Part shown: piece by piece, positions 43,393 through 53,157 of the stretch
Layout: the number at the start of each line of letters is the position of its first letter
Position numbering within the stretch: the first letter of the stretch is position 1
DNA from: Sphingobium sp. D43FB
GTDB taxonomy: Bacteria > Pseudomonadota > Alphaproteobacteria > Sphingomonadales > Sphingomonadaceae
Direction of reading: 5' to 3'
Length of the DNA: 64,000 nt
Assembly (NCBI RefSeq): GCF_002312805.1
Contig: NZ_NMUA01000007.1
Location: forward strand, 1-64,000
Translations under genes and position numbers: made by a program
The notes under the pieces: model-generated
Seen by the model: the letters and a program-made list of their open reading frames with translations, nothing else
What the model was told of the DNA's origin: nothing
The model's database searches: none

Positions 43393-46033
43393 CGGCAGCG
43401 CGTCCTTCCGCTTCATCCTTGGGGCGCCCCGGCAATATGACCTCGAACATCGCGCCCCCACCCGCCCGGTTGCCAGCCGTTATCGTCCCGCCGACTGCTT
43501 CGGTAAAATTCTTGGCGATCCACAGGCCAAGGCCCGATCCACCGACCCGGTCGCTCCCCTCCAGCCGGTGGAAGCGATCGAACAAAGCGTCGGTATCGGC
43601 GGGCAGGCCAGAGCCGGAATCCAGCACGCGGCACAGGACATCGCCGTCACGGCAGAGCAATTCGACCTCCACCTGCGTCGTTACAGGCGAAAATTTCAGT
43701 GCATTGTCGATGAGGTTGATCAGCACATGGCGCAACAGTAGCGGATCGCTGGACACGAACGGGCAATCGCCGTCGATCCGCGTCGTGACCCGCGAACCGG
43801 CCTCGTCCTGGCGTAGCGCCCGCAGGACGTCGGTGATGATATCGGTCAGGTCCACACTCTCCCATCGCGGTTCGATCGCGCCATGTTCGATCCGGGACGC
43901 TTCCAGCAGATCGTCGAGAAAACGCTGCAACCGCCGCGATTCCGAACGGGCGATACGAATCTCGTCCGCGAACGCCCCTTCCACCGTAATCGCCTCTGTC
44001 GCAGCGATCACGGCCGTCAGCGGGGTGCGCAAGTCATGCGCGATGCTGCCGAGCAACGCGCCGCGCAGGCGGTCCCTCTCGCGCAAGGCATCGACCTGAC
44101 GCGCCTGCCCCTCCAGCACGATGCGTTCATGCGCGAGCGCGGCCTGGTCCACCAGCGAGGCGAGCATGACCGCATCGTCGGGCCGGATGATCCGCTCCTG
44201 CGAGGGCCGCGCCAGTCCCAGCGCCCCCATGGTGCCAAGCGATGTCCTGAGTGGATGGAATTGCCAATCGGATGCGTTCAACGTCCCGGTGTCCCGCCCC
44301 GTCGCGATACCCTGTTCCAGTGCCCAGCGGACTGCGGCTTCGTCGATCATGTCGATCCGGCGATAGGCGTCATTGCCGCGCACCACGATATCCCCATCCT
44401 CGATCGTGACGATCACTGCCTCGACATCGAGAAGGTTGCCGATTTCGCGACACGCCACGCGCGCCGTCTCCTCCTTTTCCGACAATCCCCCCATCAAGCC
44501 GGCAAAGCGCGCGAGCGATGCGTTGAGGCGCGCGACCCCGGCACTCGTTTCGGCCTGCCGCCGAATGCGCCCGGCAAGCCAGCCGACCACGGCCGCGACC
44601 AGCGCCAGCACGGCAAAGGTGATGACATTCTGGGGATCGTCGATGGTCAGGCTATGGAGCGGCGGGATGAAGAAGAAATTATAACACAGTGCGGCCCAGA
44701 CCGCCGACCAGAGACCCGCACGCAGCCGCAGCACCGTCGCGGACAGGATGACGGGGATCAAGAGCAGCAGGTCGATCGCGCCGAACGGCAGCCATGGCTG
44801 GGCTAGGCGCAACAGGGCAACGGTCGCGACGACGATCGCAAACGCCACCACATCGTCGCGGGCAAAGGCGGCTTCGCGCGGCTTGTCGGGCCTCTCGTCC
44901 GCATCGCTGAGCGGCACGACATGCACCGCAACCCCCTGCGCCTTGCGGATCACGTCCTGAGCGATCGATCCATGCCGCCATTCGAACCAGCGCGACCGGC
45001 GGCTCTTGCCGATCACGATCTGGCTGGCCCGCAATTGTCGGGCTTGATCGACCAGCGCATCGCCGACATGATCAGCCGCTACCGTCATCAATGATGCGCC
45101 GAGCGACGCCGCCAGCGCCAGATTGTCGGCCAACTGCTCCCGCTGCGCGCCGACGATCGCGCGCGCCCGGCCGCTTTCCACCACCACGGCGGTCCAGGGC
45201 GCATGAAATATATCGGCCATCCGCCTGGCATGGCGGACGACCTGCGCCCCGCCTTTGCCGGGGCTGACCGCGACCATCAGCCGCTCGCCAGCGACGAAAT
45301 CGCCCTCGTCGCCTGCCGTGCGCAACTGATCGGTGAGGCGCCGGTCGACGCTGCGCGCGGCAAAGCGCAGTGCCAGTTCGCGCAGCGCCGCCAGCTTGGT
45401 CGGCGTGAAGAAATTGGAGAGCGCTCGGCCCGCCGTGTCGGGCAGATAGATTTTGCCTGCCGCCAATCGCTCGATCAGGGCATCGGGGGGCAGGTCGACA
45501 ATGATCAGTTCGGCATCGTCCAATATCTGGTCGGGCACGGTTTCGCGCACGCGGATATGGGTGAAGCCCGCTACGACGTCATTGAGGCTTTCGATATGCT
45601 GGATATTGACCGTGGTGGCGACGTCGATACCCGCCGCCAGCAACTCCTCAACATCCTGCCACCGCTTGGGATGTCGGCTGCCCGGCGCATTGATGTGCGC
45701 CAGTTCATCCACCAAAATCAGCCCCGGATGCCGCGCGATCGCGGCGTCGATGTCGAACTCGTCCAGCGCATGGCCCTGATGATCGACGCGGTGGCGCGGC
45801 AATATGCTTAACGGTTCAAGCAGCAGCGCCGTCTCGCTGCGACCATGGGTTTCCGCCACGCCGACGACGACATCCACCCCTTCCGCCTGTCGCCGCGCCG
45901 CATCCTGCAACATGCGATAGGTCTTACCCACGCCCGGCGCAGCACCCAGATAGACGGTCAGACGCCCTTGTTGCTCCTGGCGCGCCAGCCGCAGATAATG
46001 GTCCGCATCGGTGGAGGGGGTGGACTGGGTCAT
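43385..46033 (-). CDS. kdpD: Potassium sensor histidine kinase KdpD
   Basis: An 882-residue kinase with the full KdpD layout: N-terminal Walker-type domain (GAAPGVGKTYRML), a Usp domain (about 250-370), four membrane helices (DUF4118, about 400-500), GAF-like region, HisKA with phospho-accepting His666 in SIAHDLRTPLTAV, and the ATPase (LINLIDNALKF, SGLGLWIAKNF). Follows kdpC after 13 bases in the operon. Confidence 0.96.
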   Translation of the reverse strand: MTQSTPSTDADHYLRLARQEQQGRLTVYLGAAPGVGKTYRMLQDAARRQAEGVDVVVGVAETHGRSETALLLEPLSILPRHRVDHQGHALDEFDIDAAIARHPGLILVDELAHINAPGSRHPKRWQDVEELLAAGIDVATTVNIQHIESLNDVVAGFTHIRVRETVPDQILDDAELIIVDLPPDALIERLAAGKIYLPDTAGRALSNFFTPTKLAALRELALRFAARSVDRRLTDQLRTAGDEGDFVAGERLMVAVSPGKGGAQVVRHARRMADIFHAPWTAVVVESGRARAIVGAQREQLADNLALAASLGASLMTVAADHVGDALVDQARQLRASQIVIGKSRRSRWFEWRHGSIAQDVIRKAQGVAVHVVPLSDADERPDKPREAAFARDDVVAFAIVVATVALLRLAQPWLPFGAIDLLLLIPVILSATVLRLRAGLWSAVWAALCYNFFFIPPLHSLTIDDPQNVITFAVLALVAAVVGWLAGRIRRQAETSAGVARLNASLARFAGLMGGLSEKEETARVACREIGNLLDVEAVIVTIEDGDIVVRGNDAYRRIDMIDEAAVRWALEQGIATGRDTGTLNASDWQFHPLRTSLGTMGALGLARPSQERIIRPDDAVMLASLVDQAALAHERIVLEGQARQVDALRERDRLRGALLGSIAHDLRTPLTAVIAATEAITVEGAFADEIRIARSESRRLQRFLDDLLEASRIEHGAIEPRWESVDLTDIITDVLRALRQDEAGSRVTTRIDGDCPFVSSDPLLLRHVLINLIDNALKFSPVTTQVEVELLCRDGDVLCRVLDSGSGLPADTDALFDRFHRLEGSDRVGGSGLGLWIAKNFTEAVGGTITAGNRAGGGAMFEVILPGRPKDEAEGRAADA

Positions 46034-46046
46034 CGCTGGACCTGCT

Positions 46047-46601
46047 CTATGGCTTCAGGCGATCCAGCGCCAGATTGAGTTGCAGCACATTGACGATCGG
46101 GTCAGGCGCGAAGGGGCCACCAGGCACGATCCCCTTGTCATCGACCAGCCGTGCCACCGCCGCTGGATCGATGCCCCGCGCGCGCGCCACCCGCTGCACC
46201 TGATACAGCGCCCCGGCGCGGGAGATATGCGGGTCCAGCCCTCCACCCGACGCGGCTACCAGATCGGCCGGTACTGGATTGGCGGCCGTTGCCCCATAGC
46301 GCGCGACGGTGTCGGCGGCCCGCATGGTCAGTGTCTCGCTGGTTGGCGACAGATTGCTACCCGCCGCGCCCATGGCATCATAATCGGCGGCGGACGGACG
46401 TGGCCAGAAATAGCGGTCGGACGTGAAATTCTGCGCCACCAGTTCGCTGCCGACCGCCCGGCCATCGACTATGATGATCGATCCATTGGCCCGGAACGGC
46501 GCGACGCTCTGCGCGAAGGCGAGAACGAGCAGCGTGTAGCCGACAACGCAAACAAGCAGCGTCACCAGCCACAGGCGGATCGAGGGAATGAGATAGGCCA
46601 T
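46047..46601 (-). CDS. kdpC: Potassium-transporting ATPase subunit KdpC
   Basis: A 184-residue subunit with one N-terminal membrane helix (LVTLLVCVVGYTLLVLAFA) and a periplasmic domain with the family's SDRYFWPRPSA and SGGGLDPHIS blocks. It stabilises the KdpFABC complex. It lies between kdpA and kdpD, 13 to 30 bases from each, in the usual place after the two large subunits. Confidence 0.95.
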   Translation of the reverse strand: MAYLIPSIRLWLVTLLVCVVGYTLLVLAFAQSVAPFRANGSIIIVDGRAVGSELVAQNFTSDRYFWPRPSAADYDAMGAAGSNLSPTSETLTMRAADTVARYGATAANPVPADLVAASGGGLDPHISRAGALYQVQRVARARGIDPAAVARLVDDKGIVPGGPFAPDPIVNVLQLNLALDRLKP

Positions 46602-46631
46602 TGCGTATAATCCTTTCGACCAAGAGGCCGC

Positions 46632-48290
46632 TTAGCGCATCAATGTCACATGTTCGGCGATCGGGCCGAGCGCAGCGGCGGGGAAGAAAGTCAGCGCGCC
46701 GAAGATTAAGATGGTGATCACCAGCATGATGCCGAAACTGCCGCCCTCCACGCTCAGCGTGCCCGCGCTTTCGGCGCTGCGCTTCTTGGCCATCAGCGAT
46801 CCGACGATCGCCAACGGCACGATGATCGGCAGATAGCGTCCGATCAGCATGACCAGCCCGGTGGCGATGTTCCAAGGCACCGTATTATCGCCCAACCCTT
46901 CGAATCCCGACCCGTTATTCGCCCCCGCAGAGCTGAATTCGTAGAGAATTTCGGAAAAGCCATGCGCGCCGACATTGTGCAGCGTCGCCTGTCCCCAGGT
47001 GGTTGCCGCGAACAGGGCGGTGCCACCCAATATGAGCAGGGCGTGGCTGAACAGTGCCAATATGGCCAGCCGCATTTCCCCGCCTTCGACCTTGTGCCCA
47101 AGATATTCGGGCGTCCGCCCTACCATCATCCCGGCAATGAAGACCGCCACGACGATATAGAGGAACATGTTGATCATCCCCACGCCGACCCCGCCAAAGG
47201 TGGCGTTGAGCCACATGCCGATCATCGGCATCAGGCCGGTGAGGGGGTTAAGGCTGTCATGCATGGCCGCGACCGATCCATTGCTGGTCGACGTGGTCAG
47301 CACCGCCCAGAGCGGCCCGGTCGTGGCACCAAGGCGCAATTCCTTGCCCTCCAGATTGCCGACATCCTGCATCACCGGCAGATGGACGAAGGCCTGGGTC
47401 GGCGCGGCCTCGAAGGCGACTGATCCGCCAATCTTCAACAGTAGGAAGGCGAGCATGACAGCGAAAATCACGCCGGCATGTTTCATCCGCCCGATGATCC
47501 GCCCGAACATCCACACACAGGCCATGGGAATGGTGATGATGGCAATCATCGAAAAGCCGTTCGACCAGAAGTTCGGATTTTCCAACGGGTGCGTCGAGTT
47601 GGGACCAAAGAAACCGCCGCCATTGGTGCCCAATTGCTTGATCGCCACGAAAGCTGCTGCAGGCCCGCGTGCGATCGTCTGCGCTACGCCCTCCAGCGTC
47701 GTAGCATGGGCCGCGCCTTCGAAGGTCATCGGGACGCCGTTCAGCGCCAGCATCAGCGCGACGAGGATCGCCAGGGGCAAAAGCACGCAAAAAGTCGCGC
47801 GTTGCAGGTCGACGAAGAAATTGCCCATGCTCGCTTGCCCTGCGATCCCGCGCGCAAGGGCTGCCAGAGCGGCGATCCCGGTCGCGGCCGACACGAATTG
47901 CAGCCACATCAACCCGCCAAGCTGGGCCAAATAGCTCCAGCTGCTTTCACCGGAATAATGCTGCAAATTGGTATTGGTGGTGAAGGACGCCGCCGTATTG
48001 AACACCAGGTCGAGCGACGCGGCGGTCTGCCCATCGGGATTGAGCGGGAGCCAATGTTGCGTCGCCAGCAGCACGAAAACAAACGCGAACATCAAAGCGT
48101 TGAACGCCAACAGTGCGATCGAATAATGTTTCCAGTCCTGCTGCGGTGCGCGTCCTGCAACCCGCACGAACAGTCCATCGGCGCCCGCGAAGCGCCCCGA
48201 AAACAGCGCCGCCATATAGCGGCCAAGCGGCCAGGACAGCAGCGCCGCGCCGCCGACGATCAGGATGATGGTGAGAATGGCTGTGAACAT
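46632..48290 (-). CDS. kdpA: Potassium-transporting ATPase channel subunit KdpA
   Basis: A 552-residue membrane channel subunit. Ten hydrophobic segments and the selectivity-filter repeats are seen (NTAASFTTNTNLQHY, LGTNGGGFFGPNSTHP, TTSTSNGSV, SSAGANNGSGFEGL). The gene follows kdpB with an 18-base gap; in E. coli and most operons kdpA precedes kdpB. Confidence 0.96.
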   Translation of the reverse strand: MFTAILTIILIVGGAALLSWPLGRYMAALFSGRFAGADGLFVRVAGRAPQQDWKHYSIALLAFNALMFAFVFVLLATQHWLPLNPDGQTAASLDLVFNTAASFTTNTNLQHYSGESSWSYLAQLGGLMWLQFVSAATGIAALAALARGIAGQASMGNFFVDLQRATFCVLLPLAILVALMLALNGVPMTFEGAAHATTLEGVAQTIARGPAAAFVAIKQLGTNGGGFFGPNSTHPLENPNFWSNGFSMIAIITIPMACVWMFGRIIGRMKHAGVIFAVMLAFLLLKIGGSVAFEAAPTQAFVHLPVMQDVGNLEGKELRLGATTGPLWAVLTTSTSNGSVAAMHDSLNPLTGLMPMIGMWLNATFGGVGVGMINMFLYIVVAVFIAGMMVGRTPEYLGHKVEGGEMRLAILALFSHALLILGGTALFAATTWGQATLHNVGAHGFSEILYEFSSAGANNGSGFEGLGDNTVPWNIATGLVMLIGRYLPIIVPLAIVGSLMAKKRSAESAGTLSVEGGSFGIMLVITILIFGALTFFPAAALGPIAEHVTLMR

Positions 48291-48308
48291 GATCTGGTCC
48301 TTTCCTGC

Positions 48309-50318
48309 TCAAACCAGGCCGAGGCCGGCGACGGCGACGTCGATGAGCTTGATGCCGATAAAGGGGGCGATCACGCCGCCTGCGCCGTAGATGCCCAGAT
48401 TGTGGAGCAACTGGCTGGCCGCAGGCATGGGGCGATACGCGACGCCCCGGAGCGCCAGCGGCACCAGCAGCGGAATGATGAGCGCATTGAAGATGATCGC
48501 CGAGAGGATGGCGCTCGACGGGCTCGCCAGCCCCATCAGGTTGAGCACGCCAAGCGACGGATACAGCACCACGAAAATGGCAGGCAGGATCGCGAAATAT
48601 TTGGCGATATCATTGGCGATCGAGAAGGTGGTCAGCGCCCCGCGCGTCATCAGCAACTGCTTGCCGATACCCACCACCTCGATCAACTTGGTGGGATCGC
48701 TGTCCAGGTCGACCATATTGCCGGCCTCGCGCGCTGCCTGCGTGCCCGTATTCATCGCGACACCGACGTCGGACTGGGCCAGCGCAGGCGCATCATTGGT
48801 GCCATCGCCGCACATGGCGACCAGCTTGCCCTCTGCCTGTTCCTTGCGGATATAGGCCAGCTTATCCTCTGGCGTTGCTTCGGCCAGGAAGTCATCGACC
48901 CCGGCTTCCGCCGCGATTGCGGCTGCCGTCAGCGGATTGTCCCCGGTGATCATGACCGTGCGGATGCCCATGCGCCGCAATTCGCCAAAGCGTTCGCGGA
49001 TGCCCGCTTTGATCACATCCTTGAGATGCACCGCGCCCAGCAGTCGGTCATTCTCCACAACCGCCAGCGGCGTGCCGCCCGCCTGCGCGATACGATCGGT
49101 AATCTTTCTGAGCGCGCGCACGATGTCTTCGGGGAAGTCGCCCAGCTTGAGCACAGCGTCCACCGCGCCCTTGCGGATGCTCCGCCCCGGTAGGTCGATC
49201 CCGCTCACCCGAGTCTGCGCCGTAAAGCCCACCGGTGTCGCATCGGCGGGCAGGGCGTCGCCGTCCCCCGCCAGCGTCACGATCGAACGGCCCTCCGGCG
49301 TGGTGTCGGACAGGCTGGCCATCCGCGCCGCGGCGATCAGGTCTGCTTGCGCCACACCCGGCAGCGGCACGAACTCACTTGCCTGCCGGTCGCCGATCGT
49401 GATGGTGCCGGTCTTGTCGAGCAACAATGTGCCGATGTCGCCTGCTGCTTCGACTGCCCGGCCCGATTTGGCCAGCACGTTGAAACGGATCAGCCGGTCC
49501 ATGCCCGCAATGCCGATGGCGGACAACAGTCCCGATATGGTGGTGGGGATCAGCGCGACGAAAAGCGCGATCAGCACCGGCACGGAGAGCACGCCGCCCG
49601 CATAAGCGGCAAAGGCCGGGAGCGTCCCCACTGCGACGAGAAAGATCAGCGTCAGCCCGGTGAGCAGGATCGTCAGCGCAATCTCATTCGGCGTCTTCTG
49701 GCGGCTTGCGCCTTCGACCAGCGCGATCATGCGATCGAGAAAGCCGCTGCCCGGTTCCGCCGTCACCTTGACGCGGATTTCGTCGGACAGGACGGTCGTG
49801 CCAGCCGTCACGGCCGACCGGTCCCCGCCTGCCTCGCGGATCACCGGCGCACTTTCGCCGGTGATCGCGGCTTCGTTGACGGAGGCGACGCCGGCCACGA
49901 CTTCGCCATCGGCCGGGATCTGTCTGCCTTGCGTGACCAGCACCACATCGCCTTGCCGCAACTGCGTGGCGGGCACTTCCTCGGTCGCGCCATTCTTGCC
50001 GATGCGCAGCGCGACAAGCTGGTCCTTGGTCGCGCGCAGGCTTTGCGCCTGCGCCTTGCCACGCCCCTCCGCCAACGCTTCGGCGAAATTGCCGAACAAC
50101 ACGGTCAGCCACAGCCAGAATATGAGTTGTGCTTCGAACGCCAGATCGCCCATACCGGCGATCATGTGACGCACCAGGATGACCGTCGCGACCATGGCGA
50201 CGATGGCCGTAGTGAACATCACCGGATTACGCACCAGCGTTCGGGGATCGAGCTTGATGAACGCATCCCGCACCGCAGGCAGCAGCAGCGCGCGCTCGAA
50301 CAGCGAGGTACCGGCCAT
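48309..50318 (-). CDS. kdpB: Potassium-transporting P-type ATPase subunit KdpB
   Basis: A 669-residue P-type ATPase. Phosphorylated Asp301 is in LLDKTGT. TGES in the actuator, GDGTND in the hinge and the nucleotide domain are intact. The ATG overlaps the last base of kdpF's stop codon. First large subunit in the operon here. Confidence 0.96.
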   Translation of the reverse strand: MAGTSLFERALLLPAVRDAFIKLDPRTLVRNPVMFTTAIVAMVATVILVRHMIAGMGDLAFEAQLIFWLWLTVLFGNFAEALAEGRGKAQAQSLRATKDQLVALRIGKNGATEEVPATQLRQGDVVLVTQGRQIPADGEVVAGVASVNEAAITGESAPVIREAGGDRSAVTAGTTVLSDEIRVKVTAEPGSGFLDRMIALVEGASRQKTPNEIALTILLTGLTLIFLVAVGTLPAFAAYAGGVLSVPVLIALFVALIPTTISGLLSAIGIAGMDRLIRFNVLAKSGRAVEAAGDIGTLLLDKTGTITIGDRQASEFVPLPGVAQADLIAAARMASLSDTTPEGRSIVTLAGDGDALPADATPVGFTAQTRVSGIDLPGRSIRKGAVDAVLKLGDFPEDIVRALRKITDRIAQAGGTPLAVVENDRLLGAVHLKDVIKAGIRERFGELRRMGIRTVMITGDNPLTAAAIAAEAGVDDFLAEATPEDKLAYIRKEQAEGKLVAMCGDGTNDAPALAQSDVGVAMNTGTQAAREAGNMVDLDSDPTKLIEVVGIGKQLLMTRGALTTFSIANDIAKYFAILPAIFVVLYPSLGVLNLMGLASPSSAILSAIIFNALIIPLLVPLALRGVAYRPMPAASQLLHNLGIYGAGGVIAPFIGIKLIDVAVAGLGLV

Positions 50319-50407
50319 CAGAAGCGCTCCGGCCGGATCAGCACAGTGGTCAGATAGCCCAGCAGGCCCAATGCTACCAGACCAGCAAGGACAAAGTCGA
50401 ACGTCAT
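50318..50407 (-). CDS. kdpF: Potassium-transporting ATPase small subunit KdpF
   Basis: A 29-residue single-helix protein, [19 protein letters not shown] followed by [10 protein letters not shown], read from ATG at 50407 to TGA at 50320-50318. AAAGGAG at 50414-50420 is an excellent ribosome site. This is the expected KdpF, which stabilises the complex in the membrane. It is easily missed by gene finders because of its length. Confidence 0.9.
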   Translation of the reverse strand: MTFDFVLAGLVALGLLGYLTTVLIRPERF

Positions 50408-50451
50408 CAAAGACTCCTTTTTATCGGAGCCGATGATGGTCGCTATGCGCG

Positions 50452-50488
50452 TGAACTATCGATGGGGGTTCATGACCTTACCCATGAA
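50452..50488. promoter_or_regulatory. Inverted repeats upstream of kdpF
   Basis: Two overlapping inverted repeats lie about 45-80 bases before the kdpF start: TGAAC-N11-GTTCA and TTCATG-N8-CATGAA (50469-50488). The second is perfect. This is where KdpE would be expected to bind, but it does not match the E. coli KdpE site and could serve another regulator. Confidence 0.35.
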
Positions 50489-50599
50489 AATCCTGTAAAA
50501 ATGCCGTGCAGACTGACCCATCCTCGCTCGACCAATCGGTGACAGGGTGTCTTTATCGCGCTATCGGACCTCGCTTTGGACCCAGGATGGAGAGGCCTC

Positions 50600-50995
50600 A
50601 TGCTGCCTGCACGCACCTACAGCATATCGATCGACCGGGATTGGCAGGCGCTCTACGACCGAATCTGGCGGCCGGAAATCTTCCCCAAATGGGCTTCCGG
50701 CCTTGCCGAATCCAATCTTCGCCAGGAGGGCGATCGGTGGTTGGCTGATGGCCCGGAAGGTCCAGTGGCCATCCGCTTCACGCCGCATAATGCGTTCGGC
50801 GTGATGGACCATTATGTCGATACCGGGAACGGCACGGAAATCCATGTCCCCTTGCGCGTCATCGCCAATGGCCATGGGGCGGAGGTGATGCTGACGCTGT
50901 TCCGTCAGCCCGGCATGGATGATGAGATGTTCGCTCGCGACGCCAAATGGATCACCCGCGACCTGCGTGCGCTCAAAGCCTTCGCGATGGCGTAA
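50600..50995 (+). CDS. SRPBCC-fold small protein
   Basis: A 131-residue protein with the START/SRPBCC pattern: N-terminal strand SISIDRDWQALYDRIWRPE, KWASGL, several short strands (RWLADGPEGPVAIRF, VMDHYVDTGNGTEIHVPLRVI), then a long C-terminal helix. ATG 50600 has GGAGAGG just upstream; the frame extends to 50576 without support. Such proteins bind small hydrophobic ligands; the partner here is unknown. It diverges from the kdp operon. Confidence 0.75.
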   Translation: MLPARTYSISIDRDWQALYDRIWRPEIFPKWASGLAESNLRQEGDRWLADGPEGPVAIRFTPHNAFGVMDHYVDTGNGTEIHVPLRVIANGHGAEVMLTLFRQPGMDDEMFARDAKWITRDLRALKAFAMA

Positions 50996-51004
50996 ACACC
51001 TGCT

Positions 51005-51949
51005 CTATTCGTTCTCGATCGCGTCGATCACTCCACGCGGCACGCTAAGCAGCGAGCCATGGCGGGCGCCTATTGGCAGCGCCAGCCGATCGCTGACATC
51101 CTGCCATGTCGCCATGTCGCGGGTCATGGCTGCGCCCCAGCGGCCTTCCTTGTAAATGTCGTAATAGCAGACCAGCGCATCGCCGATCCGCGTGGTCATC
51201 GGCCCTTCGACCCAGGCAGGCGAGAAAGGGGCGGACAGCGCGCCAAAGGGGCCGGACGGACTGTGGGCGGGTGCGCTGCGCAACCATTTGCGCGGTGGCG
51301 ACACCGTCTCATCCTTGACGATCAGGTGCAGGCTACCGTCCGGCGCGTGCGCAAAACTGCCGTCGATGACGCTGAAACCGGGATCATAGAGCGGTTGCGG
51401 CGGGGAAAAGGTCGTGAAATCGCGCGTAGTGGTGGACCAGAGGCGATGGTTGTACCCTGATTCCGACGTGCCTTCGGTTTCGCGGTAGCGGCCGGTGACC
51501 GTGCTGGACCAGAAGAGCAGCCAGTGCCGCGCGCGCGGATCATAGATGGCTTCGGGTGCCCAGCAATTGCGCGTGCCGCTTATGGTCGCCATGACCGGAA
51601 TAGCCTGCTGCGGCGACCAGTGGACGAGGTCGCGACTGGTGGCATGGCCGATCGTCACGCCCTCCCAGGCGGTGGTCCACAGCAGATGATAGAGGGCTCC
51701 GTCCCGAAACAGGAAGGGATCGCGCAACAGCTTTTTCTCGCCGACTTGCGGCACCAGCAGGCTGCGCCCGCCCGCCAACGGGCGAAAGGTGAAGCCATCG
51801 TCGCTGGTAGCCAGTTTCAGGCCATCCGCCTCGCCCTTGCCGGTCGTGAAATAGGCGAACACCAACGGATCGGCCCCGACCACCGGGCGCGTGGTGCAGG
51901 CGGTGAGCGCCATCGCCCCAGCGCCCAGCGTGAAGTCGCGGCGGTTCAC
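51005..51949 (-). CDS. GH43-like secreted lipoprotein hydrolase
   Basis: A 314-residue five-bladed propeller, family GH43-like. N-terminus MNRRDFTLGAGAMALTAC has a twin-arginine motif and a lipobox Cys. Propeller motifs include LLRDPFLFRDGALYHLLW, NCWAPEAIYD and WVEGPMTTRIG, which could supply the three acidic residues. Start is a GTG at 51949 overlapping the GH53 stop. In the galactan operon it may trim arabinose from arabinogalactan or pectic side chains. Confidence 0.78.
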   Translation of the reverse strand: MNRRDFTLGAGAMALTACTTRPVVGADPLVFAYFTTGKGEADGLKLATSDDGFTFRPLAGGRSLLVPQVGEKKLLRDPFLFRDGALYHLLWTTAWEGVTIGHATSRDLVHWSPQQAIPVMATISGTRNCWAPEAIYDPRARHWLLFWSSTVTGRYRETEGTSESGYNHRLWSTTTRDFTTFSPPQPLYDPGFSVIDGSFAHAPDGSLHLIVKDETVSPPRKWLRSAPAHSPSGPFGALSAPFSPAWVEGPMTTRIGDALVCYYDIYKEGRWGAAMTRDMATWQDVSDRLALPIGARHGSLLSVPRGVIDAIENE

Positions 51950-53157
51950 GGTCGATAATCCTGCGCCATCCGACCATAGAGATCGAGCAGGGGATTGGCG
52001 ATATAGTCACCGCCAACGCCCATCGGTCCTGTCGGTTGGGGCTTGGGCGCTGGCGCAGCGGTGGCAAGGCCGCCGGGGGCTTCGGCGCTGTTGATGCCTT
52101 GGCTCAACAGGTCAGGTTTGGGGCCTTCGCCGGCATTCTCGCCATTGCGATCGAAGATCGCTTCCTGATGCCGCGTCGGTTCCCAGATGAACGTGCCCCA
52201 GCCACGCTTGTCCGGCAGGGCGTGGACCAGATCGTTGATATAGCGTTTGCGGCTGGAATATTCGGCGACCAGCAGCCCTTTGCGCGGATAGCGTTTGAGG
52301 AACTGGTCGAAGCTGTTGGCCCAGTCGCCCTGTCGCTGCTGCTGATAGGCGGAAAAGCCGATGACGTCGAAATCGACATTGCGTGCCACCAGCGCGTCGG
52401 TCCATTCGCGCACGATGCCCCAATGACGCCCCAGATGATTGTGCAACTGGATGGCGATGCCCGGTTCGGCGCGACGCGCGCCCGCTATGCCCGCGCGCAA
52501 CAAGGCGGCGAAGGCATCGAAGCCACCAACCTGACCGACCTTGGCATGATTGGCGTCGGTAATGGGATTGCCCGTTGGGGTAGACAGCTTCACCCGGCCA
52601 TGGGGCCATAATATGCCAAAGGTCGTTTCGTTACCGATCACCGCCATGTCGACAGGCGCGCCGCCCGCACGCATCGCGACGAGCGTGTCATGCGTGTGGG
52701 CATCGACGGCTTTGGCGAGCTTGGGCAGGTCATAGCCTGCCCAGGCAGCGGGCACGCCCTGATGCTCCGGGTCTGCCCAAGTGTCGCTATAATGAAAGCT
52801 CAGAACCAGATATAGGCCCGCCTCGCGGACGCGGCGGCCGAGTTTGACGGTCTGTTCCAGCCCGGCCCATGCCTTGTCTGGCTCCCGCTTCGAATAGCCA
52901 TTCGCCGGATCGACGAAGATGCGCAGGCGAATGGCGTTGAACCCTGCGTCCCGCAGCAGGAGGATAGGGTCCTTCTGCTGATCCTTCGTGAAATAGCGCG
53001 CACCTGCGGCCTCATCTTCGGGAATCCAGCTGATGTCCGCGCCGATCAGGAAAGGGCCGGGGCGTGCGCCGGTCTTCTTGGGCGCGGCCAGCGCAGGCGT
53101 GGTCAGTAACGGCAGTGTGGCGAGGCCAAGCGTGGCGCGGCGGGTAAGAGCGGTCAT
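51946..53157 (-). CDS. Secreted endo-beta-1,4-galactanase, GH53
   Basis: An arabinogalactan endo-beta-1,4-galactosidase of about 403 residues that cuts the galactan chains of pectin. The signal peptide ends in LTTPALA; GADISWIPEDEAAG, RLRIFVDPANGYS, and FHYSDTWADPEHQ are family motifs. Acid/base Glu177 (IGNETTFGILWP) and nucleophile Glu299 (LLVAEYSS) are present, the latter in a variant of the common VVETAYP. WGTFIWEPTRHQ is the end of the barrel. ATG 53157 overlaps the GH35 stop. Confidence 0.9.
   Translation of the reverse strand: MTALTRRATLGLATLPLLTTPALAAPKKTGARPGPFLIGADISWIPEDEAAGARYFTKDQQKDPILLLRDAGFNAIRLRIFVDPANGYSKREPDKAWAGLEQTVKLGRRVREAGLYLVLSFHYSDTWADPEHQGVPAAWAGYDLPKLAKAVDAHTHDTLVAMRAGGAPVDMAVIGNETTFGILWPHGRVKLSTPTGNPITDANHAKVGQVGGFDAFAALLRAGIAGARRAEPGIAIQLHNHLGRHWGIVREWTDALVARNVDFDVIGFSAYQQQRQGDWANSFDQFLKRYPRKGLLVAEYSSRKRYINDLVHALPDKRGWGTFIWEPTRHQEAIFDRNGENAGEGPKPDLLSQGINSAEAPGGLATAAPAPKPQPTGPMGVGGDYIANPLLDLYGRMAQDYRP

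Noticed and set aside
47478..49193. 571-codon plus-strand open frame opposite kdpA and kdpB
   Set aside because: High-GC antisense frame, rich in Arg, His and Gln; kdpA and kdpB are certain.
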